Shown here piece after piece: positions 37,818 to 45,914 of a stretch of DNA of 64,000 nt. This stretch comes from Aquimarina pacifica (GTDB lineage Bacteria > Bacteroidota > Bacteroidia > Flavobacteriales > Flavobacteriaceae): assembly GCF_000520955.1 (NCBI RefSeq), contig NZ_JACC01000027.1:1-64000 (forward strand). The letters run 5' to 3'. The notes beneath the pieces are model-generated. The model did not search any database. It saw only the letters and a list, made by a program, of their open reading frames with translations, and had not been told where the DNA came from. Each line of letters opens with the position of its first letter. Within the stretch, counting starts at the first letter, position 1. The position numbers were made by a program, and so were the translations under genes.

Positions 37818-39317
37818 TTGAAACTAAAAAAAACAGATTGCCTGCCCCTGCAACTAGTTCTTTTACTTTGCTTATTTACCCCATTACTAATAATAGCGCA
37901 AGAAAAAGAAAGCACTTCTAAACAAGCCCCTATTACCATCGTGGCAAAGGTTCTTGATAAAGAATCTAAAGAACCACTGCCTTTTACAAATGTAATTGTA
38001 GAAGGAACTTCTATAGGAACTATTACTAATGAAGAAGGCTTTTTTGAACTTACAGTCAGCGAAAAATACAAAAGATCTAAACTTGTTTTTTCATTTATAG
38101 GATATCAAAACACAAGTATTGCGATCAAATCATTTGATGGCAATGACAAATTTGTATATCTAGAAACCGAATCTAACTCATTAGATGAAGTACTACTTAT
38201 AGCTAAAAACAAATACAAAGAATTTATAAACCAAGCCATCGCTACGACATCTCAAAATTATGCACAACAAGCAACATTGCTAGAAACATATTACCGAGAG
38301 CTTACCAAAATAGACAATAAGTACACAAAATTTGCAGATGCTGCAATCAACCTTTACTATTCTCCGTATGATGGTTCTTTTGATTTACAGAGGTCAAGAG
38401 TAGGATATTATAGGTTTAGTAGATTAGAGAACGAAATAAAAAAAGTTCCTTTTCCAGAACCTTCGGACCTTATTGCTGACTACAAAGACCAAGCAAAAAT
38501 AATTGCTCTTCGAAAAAGTGATAACCTACAGAAATATAAAATACTAAAGCAATCTAAAGAACTTAGCGCTATTGATACCACCAACTTAAAGTGGCTTGAA
38601 AATAATGAAATTGGCGGGGGACCTTTAAGACTAACGGGAGCAGATAAATTTAAGAGACAGGAAGATTTTTTTGATCCAAAAACCAACGGTCAATATTTGT
38701 TCAAACTCTATGGGCGAAGTAGCTATAACAACAAGCCAGTATATATCATTTCCTTTGCACCAAAAGATTCGACAAATGCAAAAGCAAAATATAAAGGAGA
38801 AATTACTCTCGATGAAGAGAGCAAAGCAGTAATAGCCTACCAATATAGCCTAACCAAATTATCAAAAAAACAAAGCAGTCAAAAATTTGGGGCACAACTT
38901 AAAACACCAGAATCTGTAGAAAAAGAAAGTAAACTGGCTTTTATAAGTCGTACGACAAGTCTAGAAGATTATAAAATATATGTAACCTACTCTTATTATA
39001 ACGGAAAATGGTACTTAAAACGTATTAAAGCCACAAACACCTATCTTAATACCGGAGATTTATTCGAAGACTATACCGCAATTACAGAATCAGAATTAGT
39101 AATCAATAAAACCCAAACAGAGAATATTCAAGTATTTCCTATTAATGAAGTATTTGATAGTATATTTTCGAATGCATTATTTAATCTTAACCTCCCCTAT
39201 AATCAACCTTTCTGGAAAAGCTATAGTACCCTTGTAGCAACAGGAGTTGTCGGAAAAGCACTCGAAGATCTAGAGTCAACAAGTAGCTTAGAAAAACAAT
39301 TCGAAACAAATAAATAG
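37818..39317 (+). CDS. Carboxypeptidase-regulatory-like domain (CarboxypepD_reg-like) envelope protein
   Basis: A 499-residue exported protein starting at a TTG. A signal peptide (LVLLLCLFTPLLIIAQ, about 14-29) precedes a CarboxypepD_reg-like beta-sandwich (about 40-125) with DKESKEPLPFTNVIVEGTS and ITNEEGFFEL, then a mixed region of about 370 residues of the type found in many Bacteroidota proteins that follow this domain. It lacks the TonB-receptor barrel, so it is probably periplasmic or surface-bound. The function is unknown. Confidence 0.78.
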   Translation: MKLKKTDCLPLQLVLLLCLFTPLLIIAQEKESTSKQAPITIVAKVLDKESKEPLPFTNVIVEGTSIGTITNEEGFFELTVSEKYKRSKLVFSFIGYQNTSIAIKSFDGNDKFVYLETESNSLDEVLLIAKNKYKEFINQAIATTSQNYAQQATLLETYYRELTKIDNKYTKFADAAINLYYSPYDGSFDLQRSRVGYYRFSRLENEIKKVPFPEPSDLIADYKDQAKIIALRKSDNLQKYKILKQSKELSAIDTTNLKWLENNEIGGGPLRLTGADKFKRQEDFFDPKTNGQYLFKLYGRSSYNNKPVYIISFAPKDSTNAKAKYKGEITLDEESKAVIAYQYSLTKLSKKQSSQKFGAQLKTPESVEKESKLAFISRTTSLEDYKIYVTYSYYNGKWYLKRIKATNTYLNTGDLFEDYTAITESELVINKTQTENIQVFPINEVFDSIFSNALFNLNLPYNQPFWKSYSTLVATGVVGKALEDLESTSSLEKQFETNK

Positions 39318-39363
39318 TAGTATTTATCAAATAAAAACTTGTGCATTTCAATATTTTAATTTT

Positions 39364-39385
39364 ACTTTGCAATTCAAAGTACTTT
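39364..39385. promoter_or_regulatory. Operator-like palindrome 1 (ACTTTG-N5-CAAAGT)
   Basis: The sequence ACTTTGCAATTCAAAGTACTTT starts 26 bases before the ATG at 39390. It is repeated with a single base change at 40341-40362, before the Coq4-like gene. The left arm can serve as the TTTG of a -7 box, so a bound repressor would block the promoter. The winged-helix regulator encoded at 40026 is the natural candidate to bind it. Confidence 0.6.
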
Positions 39386-39389
39386 TAAT

Positions 39390-39995
39390 ATGAGCACTAA
39401 AGAATACCTAAAAGACATTACAGAGATCAAAGACATGATGAACAAATCATCTCGTTTTTTTTCTCTTAGTGGTTTATCAGGAATTATGGCAGGAATCTAC
39501 GCCTTAATCGGCGCCGCAATAGCATACTACCTAGTAACCACAAGCCAAAGAGGCTATCTTATTACTGATGGAAAAATATTTAATTACATTTTAATAGATT
39601 TGGCCGCCGTGGCACTTGTTTCTACACTCACTGCAATCGTGTTAAGTACGCAGAAAGCAAAAAGAAACAATGAGATTTTATGGAATACCGCCTCAAGGAG
39701 ATTACTTGTAGCATTTTTGATTCCTCTAGTTACAGGCGGAGTATACATATTGATCAAAATTGCAACCAACCACTATGGATTAACAGGTTCCCTAATGCTT
39801 ATTTTTTATGGTCTTGCATTAGTGAATGCATCTAAATATACCATTGGCAATGTCAAATACTTGGGGTATATAGAAATTGTCCTAGGGTTAATCTGTGCTA
39901 TATATCCAGGCTATGGCTTTTGGTTCTGGGTACTAGGATTTGGTGTAATGCATATTATATACGGAAGCCTTATTTATTTTAAACACGATAGATAA
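39390..39995 (+). CDS. Polytopic membrane protein, unknown function
   Basis: A 201-residue inner-membrane protein with about five to six hydrophobic helices (near residues 27-50, 66-88, 108-126, 134-150, 155-172 and 176-195). The N-terminal 25 residues are charged and cytoplasmic. It sits 30 bases upstream of the winged-helix regulator gene, and the pair is likely cotranscribed from the promoter that carries operator-like palindrome 1. No family was recognised with confidence. Confidence 0.75.
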   Translation: MSTKEYLKDITEIKDMMNKSSRFFSLSGLSGIMAGIYALIGAAIAYYLVTTSQRGYLITDGKIFNYILIDLAAVALVSTLTAIVLSTQKAKRNNEILWNTASRRLLVAFLIPLVTGGVYILIKIATNHYGLTGSLMLIFYGLALVNASKYTIGNVKYLGYIEIVLGLICAIYPGYGFWFWVLGFGVMHIIYGSLIYFKHDR

Positions 39996-40025
39996 ACGCA
40001 TCGTTATCCTAGGTAAAATAAAAAA

Positions 40026-40319
40026 ATGAAGAACATCATTAATAATATTAATAAGGCTTTTGATCACAGAATCCGATTAGGCATTATGTCTATTTTGATG
40101 GTGAATGAATATGCTGATTTCAAAATGCTAAAGGAGCTACTTGGAGCTACAGATGGCAATCTGGCAAGCCATACAAAAGCTTTAGAAAAAGAAGCATATA
40201 TACAAGTCGAAAAATCATTTATCGGTAGAAAACCCAACACAAAATATAGTGCCACAAAAAAAGGCAGAGAAGCATTTAAGAAACATGTAGAAGCAATTGA
40301 AAAGCTTCTAAAACAATAA
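40026..40319 (+). CDS. Winged-helix transcriptional regulator
   Basis: A 97-residue DNA-binding protein of the small MarR/ArsR-like winged-helix type (HTH_34-like). Helices run through HRIRLGIMSILMV and FKMLKELLG, the recognition region is GATDGNLASHTKALEKEAYI, and the wing is KPNTKYSATKKGREAF. There is no effector domain. It lies between two genes whose promoters carry the same palindrome, so it probably autoregulates this cluster, including creD downstream; that is an inference from layout. Confidence 0.85.
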   Translation: MKNIINNINKAFDHRIRLGIMSILMVNEYADFKMLKELLGATDGNLASHTKALEKEAYIQVEKSFIGRKPNTKYSATKKGREAFKKHVEAIEKLLKQ

Positions 40320-40340
40320 CTTATATTTTTTTATTCATTC

Positions 40341-40362
40341 ACTTTGAAATTCAAAGTACTTT
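40341..40362. promoter_or_regulatory. Operator-like palindrome 2 (ACTTTG-N5-CAAAGT)
   Basis: ACTTTGAAATTCAAAGTACTTT starts 32 bases before the ATG at 40373. It differs from palindrome 1 by one base in 22. It marks a second controlled promoter, for the Coq4-like to creD segment. Confidence 0.6.
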
Positions 40363-40372
40363 AAAAATTGAA

Positions 40373-40834
40373 ATGAGAGCAATACTGGTAGAGAGATTAT
40401 ACGAATGGACGAAAAAACCGTATCAAAAATGGTTTAAAAAGGACCTCCCATGGAATATTTCGATAAAAGAACTTATCCAATATCCCAAAGAAAGTTTGGG
40501 ATTTCACTTAGGGTGTTTTTTGTTACAGCATGACTTCACCCCTCAACCCAAACTAGAAGATCATGATGTGTTTCATGTGCTTACAAATACTGGGATTACA
40601 GTATATGAAGAAATCGCCATGCAATATTATCTTTTCGGAAATGGAAAACGCAGCGTATATCTTCTTTTCGTGCTCCTCATAGGTTCCCTATTATATCCCG
40701 ATAAAATCAGGTTTTTTATACAAGCATATCAAAAAGGCAAAAAAGCATTTCCCTTTTATCAACTAGCCTATCAAAATTTACTTTATCAATCACTGTCTTC
40801 ATTACAAAAAACTTTATCAATCCATTCTATATGA
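40373..40834 (+). CDS. Coq4-like protein
   Basis: A 153-residue protein. It contains HDVFHVLTNTGITVYEE near residues 63-79, which is the HDxxH-x11-E metal motif of the COQ4 family that takes part in ubiquinone assembly. The flanking ESLGFHLGCFLLQHDF and MQYYLFGNGKRSVYLL segments fit helical COQ4-like folds. Flavobacteria use menaquinone, so a quinone role here is uncertain. Its stop overlaps the start of the next gene by 4 bases, indicating translational coupling. Confidence 0.65.
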   Translation: MRAILVERLYEWTKKPYQKWFKKDLPWNISIKELIQYPKESLGFHLGCFLLQHDFTPQPKLEDHDVFHVLTNTGITVYEEIAMQYYLFGNGKRSVYLLFVLLIGSLLYPDKIRFFIQAYQKGKKAFPFYQLAYQNLLYQSLSSLQKTLSIHSI

Positions 40835-41133
40835 AAATCATACAACCCATAAACAAGAATTCTCTAATACTAGCTTCAGTTAGTTTTTTATTAGGCACTA
40901 CACTCTTATTGCTCTTTTTTATAGTGAATTCTCCCATTATTAAAGTCGTCAGTATTTTTTATGTATTAATTAGCGCATCACTTAATGCAATAGCATTTAT
41001 AGGCTTATTAAGCAACTCCCTTATAAATACCCAATACACCAAAGAGAATATTACTTCGATCCTACTCTTTCTAATCAATATTCCCGTAAGCCTTCTCTAC
41101 TTCATTATCATATATACACAACCACACTTTTAA
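40831..41133 (+). CDS. Small membrane protein with three predicted helices
   Basis: A 100-residue hydrophobic protein with helices near residues 12-32, 36-56 and 75-96. It starts at an ATG that overlaps the stop of the Coq4-like gene by 4 bases, and is followed 11 bases later by the DUF1361 gene. No family was recognised. The tight packing places it in the creD cluster. Confidence 0.7.
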   Translation: MKIIQPINKNSLILASVSFLLGTTLLLLFFIVNSPIIKVVSIFYVLISASLNAIAFIGLLSNSLINTQYTKENITSILLFLINIPVSLLYFIIIYTQPHF

Positions 41134-41144
41134 AAATTAAACAT

Positions 41145-41792
41145 ATGAACACACTACATGAACAACTTCCGTTTATAAAAAATTTTACTGCATCGGTCAT
41201 CTTCAGTTTCACCCTATTTCTAATGCGTGCGATAAAAACGGATTCTATTTATTACCTATTCTTATTCTGGAATCTATTTTTAGCCTGTATCCCCTATGCT
41301 ATCGTGCTATTAATCAGTATTAGAAAAATGAATCCATTATTATTTTGGCTGGGTTTTCTAATTTGGTTGGTATTTTTACCCAACTCACCCTATATCCTAA
41401 CAGACCTACAGCATATACGTCTTAGTCCAAAACACACTGTTTGGTTTGATGTATTAATTATCATGTCGGTTGCCGTCAATGGGCTGACTATTGGTTTTGT
41501 ATCCCTTCGCATGATGCAAAAATTACTTCAAGAAAAATTAACAGGAAAAACAATCAATAGGATCACCCATCTTATTCTTCTTCTCTGTGGATTCGGAATC
41601 TATCTGGGCAGAGTTCTAAGATGGAATAGCTGGGATATTCTTTATCATCCGATCGGGATTATATCAGATGTCGTAAAAAGGTTTGTATTTCCGATACAAT
41701 ATATCGAAACATGGATGTTCACTATGGCATTTGGTGGGTTCCTTATTCTAACCTATCGATACGCTTATAACAATCAAGAAAAATCTAATTAA
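41145..41792 (+). CDS. DUF1361 membrane protein
   Basis: A 215-residue inner-membrane protein with six to seven helices. The family signature is the segment FLPNSPYILTDLQHIRL near residues 76-92, together with GIYLGRVLRWNSWDIL near 146-161. DUF1361 proteins have no established function. It is part of the tightly spaced cluster that ends with creD, 25 bases downstream. Confidence 0.85.
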   Translation: MNTLHEQLPFIKNFTASVIFSFTLFLMRAIKTDSIYYLFLFWNLFLACIPYAIVLLISIRKMNPLLFWLGFLIWLVFLPNSPYILTDLQHIRLSPKHTVWFDVLIIMSVAVNGLTIGFVSLRMMQKLLQEKLTGKTINRITHLILLLCGFGIYLGRVLRWNSWDILYHPIGIISDVVKRFVFPIQYIETWMFTMAFGGFLILTYRYAYNNQEKSN

Positions 41793-41817
41793 AAATAAAC
41801 ACTAAAATTTTATTACT

Positions 41818-43173
41818 ATGGAAACGCAAAAACAAAAGAAACCCTTTGGTGAATGGATCAAAACCTCTATTACCATTAGAATGCTTATGGTCGGTATTTT
41901 GATTCTGGTGCTACTTATACCCCTATCCTACATCAAAAACCTAATACAAGAACGCAATATCAGACAAGATGAAACAGTAAAAGAAATTAATCAAAAATGG
42001 GGAAACGAAGTTCTATTATATGGACCCATACTTAAAATACCCTATCAAATACATACCCCAAAAAAAATCTGGGACAAAAAAACTGAATCCTATATAGAGG
42101 AAGATATCATTACTACAGATTATGGATTCTTTTTTCCCAATACGCTAGACATACAATCAGACATACAATCAGAAACTCTTAAAAGAGGAATTTACAAATC
42201 TGGTGTATATACAGCAGATATGGATATCAAAGGTTCTTTTTCAGTACCAAATTTTGAAATACAAAATATTGCAGCTGCAGATATTTTATGGAATAAAGCA
42301 ACTGTAATTATCAACTCTACCAATTTAAAGGGAATAAAAAGTAATTTAGAATTAAAACTGGGACCAAATTCGTATCCATTAAGATCTAGATATACGAAAA
42401 ACTCCTATACCAATATTTTAGAAACCAAATTTCTAAATGAAAACTCGTTACCCAAAGACAACACTATTAACTTTGACCTCCAGCTAACTATAAACGGAAG
42501 TGAAGAGTTAAAATTTATCCCCGTAGGAAGAGAAACCAAGGTAACTATGACATCAAATTGGTCATCTCCTAACTTTTCTGGCAATTATTTACCTGATCCA
42601 AAAACGAAGGAAATCTCTGAAAATGGTTTTAAAGCTAATTGGAAAATATTACAAATCAATAGAGAATTTGAACAGGAGTTTTTTGGAGAATTGCCGCATA
42701 TAAACTCATCAGCATTTGGTGTAAAACTCTTTATCCCCATTGATGAGTACCAAAAAAGTGAACGAGCTACCAAGTATGGATATCTAGTAATCGCACTCAC
42801 CTTTTTAGTATTTTTTCTAATACAAAGCATTAGTAAAATACATATTCATCCTTTTCAATACCTTATGATTGGTCTGGCTTTAACCATGTTTTATACATTA
42901 CTGATTTCTATATCTGAGCATTCTAACTTTTTTATAGCCTATGGCATTGCAGGAGTTTCTGTTATCGTTCTGATCTCTACATACTCTAAAGCTATTCTTA
43001 AAAGTTTTAAGTTTATGAGATTTATAGCCACTTCACTAATTGCTTTATATACATTTATCTTCGTAATTATACAATTAGAGAAGTATGCATTGCTAGTAGG
43101 AAGTATAGGATTATTCTTAATTCTTGGCACTATTATGATGGCATCCAGAAAAATCGATTGGTCAAATAACTAA
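41818..43173 (+). CDS. creD: Cell envelope integrity protein CreD
   Basis: A 451-residue inner-membrane protein of the CreD family. One N-terminal helix (about residues 21-43) is followed by a large periplasmic beta-rich domain (about 45-315), with SSAFGVKLFIPIDEYQKSERATKYGYL at its end, then five closely spaced helices (about 320-448). CreD expression is linked to envelope stress and beta-lactam response in proteobacteria. In Bacteroidota it often lies near a small winged-helix regulator, as here. Confidence 0.9.
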   Translation: METQKQKKPFGEWIKTSITIRMLMVGILILVLLIPLSYIKNLIQERNIRQDETVKEINQKWGNEVLLYGPILKIPYQIHTPKKIWDKKTESYIEEDIITTDYGFFFPNTLDIQSDIQSETLKRGIYKSGVYTADMDIKGSFSVPNFEIQNIAAADILWNKATVIINSTNLKGIKSNLELKLGPNSYPLRSRYTKNSYTNILETKFLNENSLPKDNTINFDLQLTINGSEELKFIPVGRETKVTMTSNWSSPNFSGNYLPDPKTKEISENGFKANWKILQINREFEQEFFGELPHINSSAFGVKLFIPIDEYQKSERATKYGYLVIALTFLVFFLIQSISKIHIHPFQYLMIGLALTMFYTLLISISEHSNFFIAYGIAGVSVIVLISTYSKAILKSFKFMRFIATSLIALYTFIFVIIQLEKYALLVGSIGLFLILGTIMMASRKIDWSNN

Positions 43174-43231
43174 TCTTAGTCTAACACAACGGCTATGATT
43201 TATTTAAATTATAGCCGTAAAACCTACAAAA

Positions 43232-44005
43232 TTGAAATATTTAATACTCATATTATCGTTTCTATTATTCGCTTTAGGCATGATAATCCTATTGATAAGT
43301 CTTTATGTTTTTGGACTAGGTTTCTTTACCATAGCTATGACAACAGGAACTTTAATAGGTTTTATTGCAACTATTATAAAACCAAGAATTGGGTACACTA
43401 TTATTTTTATAAGCACAATAGTCTGGCTATTAAGATACTCTGAGCATGCAAGTTTCTTGATTTTCTATGATATAGAAAATTTCGGAAGATGGATTATGGT
43501 TCTCATCCCTTTATCAATCTCAGCAGTTTTATTCGGACTAAGTCTTAAAGCAGTACAGAATGAACGTAAAAAAGAGTTCAAATTTATCTGGATACCCATA
43601 ACATTAATAACATTCATTTCGATAGGACTTTTATCATTTGTTAGAAAGTCACATATCAATGAAATTAATTGTTGGTATTATTTAGATAATAAATCTGATA
43701 CGATAAAAATGACATTCGCCATCAGTCCCCAGCATAAATTTGATGCCCTATGTCACTCAAAAAACCTCAAGGAACTGATCCTTCAACAAGGAATCAAATA
43801 TGAGTCAATAGATGGATATTATTTTCCCGAATCCAAAGTAAAAGTTATAACAAGCTTTAAAAAAATTACTAATGTCAAAGTTATGGGTTTTAGAAACTCT
43901 GAAACGAACAAAAAAATTAATTTCGAAAATGACTTCGAAATAGACATAAATTCAATAAAAGGAGATAAAAGCATATTAAAACCTAGGTTTACATGGGGAG
44001 ATTAA
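43232..44005 (+). CDS. Membrane protein, unknown function
   Basis: A 257-residue protein that begins at a TTG. Four to five hydrophobic helices occupy residues 1-140, followed by a soluble C-terminal domain (about 145-257) with a Lys-rich end. No family was recognised. It follows creD by 58 bases and may share its transcript. The soluble part (CWYYLDNKSDTIKMTFAIS at its start) has no visible catalytic motif. Confidence 0.65.
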   Translation: MKYLILILSFLLFALGMIILLISLYVFGLGFFTIAMTTGTLIGFIATIIKPRIGYTIIFISTIVWLLRYSEHASFLIFYDIENFGRWIMVLIPLSISAVLFGLSLKAVQNERKKEFKFIWIPITLITFISIGLLSFVRKSHINEINCWYYLDNKSDTIKMTFAISPQHKFDALCHSKNLKELILQQGIKYESIDGYYFPESKVKVITSFKKITNVKVMGFRNSETNKKINFENDFEIDINSIKGDKSILKPRFTWGD

Positions 44006-44280
44006 ATCAAAACTATATTTTCAATAAATAAAGCTTCTCGTTGATAACAAAAAATCATATTATGTAAGAACTTATTTTACGTTGTACAATTCACTTCAAA
44101 AAAACAACTAAAACCGTTGTATGTATTTTTTCAAAAAAAACACCTCTCTAAAAGCAGGTACTTATATATACAATTATACACCCGTTTTTTCCTACAAGTA
44201 TTTTCAAAAAAACAGTATCAAAAAACGAAATAATTAAATTTAAAATTAGATAATATTCGCCATCCTTTACGACTTAAAAA

Positions 44281-44314
44281 TTGGTCAACCAAAAACAAAA
44301 AATTGGTCAACCAA
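44281..44314. promoter_or_regulatory. Tandem TTGGTCAACCAA operator-like pair
   Basis: TTGGTCAACCAA occurs at 44281-44292 and 44303-44314. Each copy is an inverted repeat TTGGT-CA-ACCAA embedded in A runs, and they are 22 bp apart, two helical turns, so bound dimers would lie on the same DNA face. The half-site arrangement resembles FadR-subfamily GntR operators (PdhR-like). No GntR gene is in the window, so the regulator would act in trans. Confidence 0.6.
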
Positions 44315-44502
44315 AATGACCTTTATTCTGACCTCTAAAAAAGGGGAAAAAACCCCTATCCCCAGATCATTTAATGTAAGAATTTACTTCAATTATTAAC
44401 ATTTATTTGTGATTAAAAAATACATACAGCGCCTTTATACGCCTTACATCTAAAACATCATTTTCACTATGTTAATTTTTTTTTCAAGGTACCTTTTGAT
44501 AG

Positions 44503-44510
44503 TATCTTTG
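44503..44510 (+). promoter_or_regulatory. Promoter -7 box TATCTTTG for micropeptide B
   Basis: A perfect TAnnTTTG match that ends 26 bases before the ATG at 44537. It supports micropeptide B being transcribed on its own. Confidence 0.6.
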
Positions 44511-44536
44511 CATAACAAATTATAAATCAAAAGATT

Positions 44537-44635
44537 ATGAAGCTATTTTACGGAATTATAACAATTAATTTTAAAGTTTTAAAAAGCTTTTTGAAGCAAC
44601 TACCATCGGCTAGTAGTAATGCTATTCACAGATAA
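44537..44635 (+). CDS. 32-residue micropeptide, copy B of a new family
   Basis: An unlisted 32-codon frame starting MKLFYGIIT and ending FLKQLPSASSNAIHR. It has the same length as copies A and C and the same invariant residues (F4, Y5, F18, L19, K20, L22, P23, A25). It shares MKLFY and FLKQLP with copy A, and AIHR with copy C. Codons at the shared residues differ between copies. A perfect TAnnTTTG box lies 26 bases upstream and the tandem palindromes lie 220 bases upstream. There are no acidic residues, so the peptide is cationic and mostly hydrophobic. The role is unknown. Confidence 0.7.
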   Translation: MKLFYGIITINFKVLKSFLKQLPSASSNAIHR

Positions 44636-44859
44636 AATTGTTATACAAAAAAATTAGGTAAGCCGAGGGGTACAAAACATATTGCAAATACAAGATTATT
44701 GAAAAAAATAACAGGGAAAAAACCCTCAAATTTTCTTTAATAAAGACAATATTTTTTCGAAAAAAACAATTAAAATACGTTTTCTGGTATTTTATCGCAA
44801 AAAGGACAATTTATATCCTAAATTGTTCTAAAAGAACTTTCTAAAACCTTACAAGTTAT

Positions 44860-44867
44860 TATATTTG
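44860..44867 (+). promoter_or_regulatory. Promoter -7 box TATATTTG for micropeptide C
   Basis: A perfect TAnnTTTG match that ends 39 bases before the ATG at 44907, within the 271-base gap after micropeptide B. Confidence 0.6.
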
Positions 44868-44906
44868 TAAGTAATTAATACATATAGTAATCTAAATTAA
44901 AATAAT

Positions 44907-45005
44907 ATGGGGATATTTTACACAAAATTCAGATTAACTTTTAGAATTGTAATGGATTTTCTAAAAGAGCTACCTGGGGCGTCTGGTCACGCAATACACA
45001 GGTAA
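44907..45005 (+). CDS. 32-residue micropeptide, copy C of a new family
   Basis: An unlisted 32-codon frame starting MGIFYTKFR and ending FLKELPGASGHAIHR. It is the most diverged of the three copies but aligns without gaps and keeps all eight invariant residues. It uses CTA, GAG, CCT and GCG where copy A has TTA, CAA, CCA and GCA. It has its own TAnnTTTG box (44860) and ends before a bidirectional terminator (45061). The next gene is on the opposite strand, which argues against a role as a leader peptide. Confidence 0.7.
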   Translation: MGIFYTKFRLTFRIVMDFLKELPGASGHAIHR

Positions 45006-45060
45006 CAAAACGAAATTTATTATTCTGTATGGAGAATAATTAGTATTGAAGAAATACAAA

Positions 45061-45093
45061 AAAAAGCTTGACACTAGTTCTGTCAAGCTTTTT
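45061..45093. terminator. Bidirectional terminator
   Basis: A 13-bp perfect stem (45061-45073 with 45081-45093) and seven-base loop, flanked by A and T tracts, between micropeptide C (plus) and the DUF2911 gene (minus). Confidence 0.92.
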
Positions 45094-45122
45094 TTATTTT
45101 ATTTATTCGCCAAATAATTCAT

Positions 45123-45656
45123 TTACATATAAAATGGTACTTCGGTACGTACAGTATCCCATGCCATAATCATATGATATCCTTTATCCACTTTTTTAAA
45201 CCCTATAGAAAACGCTTCGACTTCATTACCAGAAGCAACAGGAACCTTAATTCTTGCTACATCCATACTTTTGTCATAGGTATATGCTCCCCAACTATCT
45301 AAATCTGAATTTATGATAATTGTCCATTCCTTTTCACCCGGAATTGTAAACAAAGAATAAGTCCCAGCTTTTATTGTTTTGTCACCCATAGTAACATCTT
45401 TAAAAAATTTGACCTCAGTCGCTTCATCTGCCCCAGTACGCCAAACTTTATCATAACTTACAAGCTCTCCAAAAATTTTACGTCCTTTTTTCTGAGGTCT
45501 ACTATATATTACCTTAATCGTAGGCTTGGCATTTTTATCTACTTTTGCGTACGAAATATCAGTAGGACTCTTTTGTAACTTTGCAAATTTTTGTGCATTA
45601 ACAGTCGATAATACTCCCAAAATCAATACTGCAATTAGAATTAGTGATTTTTTCAT
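45123..45656 (-). CDS. DUF2911 family exported protein
   Basis: A 177-residue protein with a signal peptide (residues 1-21, ending STVNAQ) and a beta-sandwich with the DUF2911 blocks VIYSRPQKKGRKIFGELV near 49-66, WRTGADEATEV near 72-82 and AGTYSLFTIPGEKEWTIIIN near 97-116. The family is widespread in Bacteroidota and of unknown function. It is monocistronic; the opposing micropeptide shares its terminator. Confidence 0.9.
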   Translation of the reverse strand: MKKSLILIAVLILGVLSTVNAQKFAKLQKSPTDISYAKVDKNAKPTIKVIYSRPQKKGRKIFGELVSYDKVWRTGADEATEVKFFKDVTMGDKTIKAGTYSLFTIPGEKEWTIIINSDLDSWGAYTYDKSMDVARIKVPVASGNEVEAFSIGFKKVDKGYHMIMAWDTVRTEVPFYM

Positions 45657-45914
45657 AATGGTGATTTTAATTTTAATTAAGAGATGTAAAGATATTATTG
45701 AACTTACATGCTAAATGTTAATCCTACCCCAAATTCTGTTAAATATCTTAAAAATAACAATCTATTAGCAACTGTAAGTCTTATCTCATTTTAAAGTTAC
45801 GATTCAATACTAATAACACATTATAAATAACAAAATGAAATCAAAAATCCTGATTATGTTTTAATACACAAATTATAAGCCAATCTTTGATCTCTCAATA
45901 AAAAATTATAATGT

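Larger units (their letters stand above)
44006..44536 (+). other. Intergenic region with tandem palindromes before micropeptide B
   Basis: This AT-rich gap of 530 bases contains two copies of TTGGTCAACCAA (44281, 44303) and the TATCTTTG box at 44503. No protein gene was found other than the micropeptide that follows. Confidence 0.5.
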
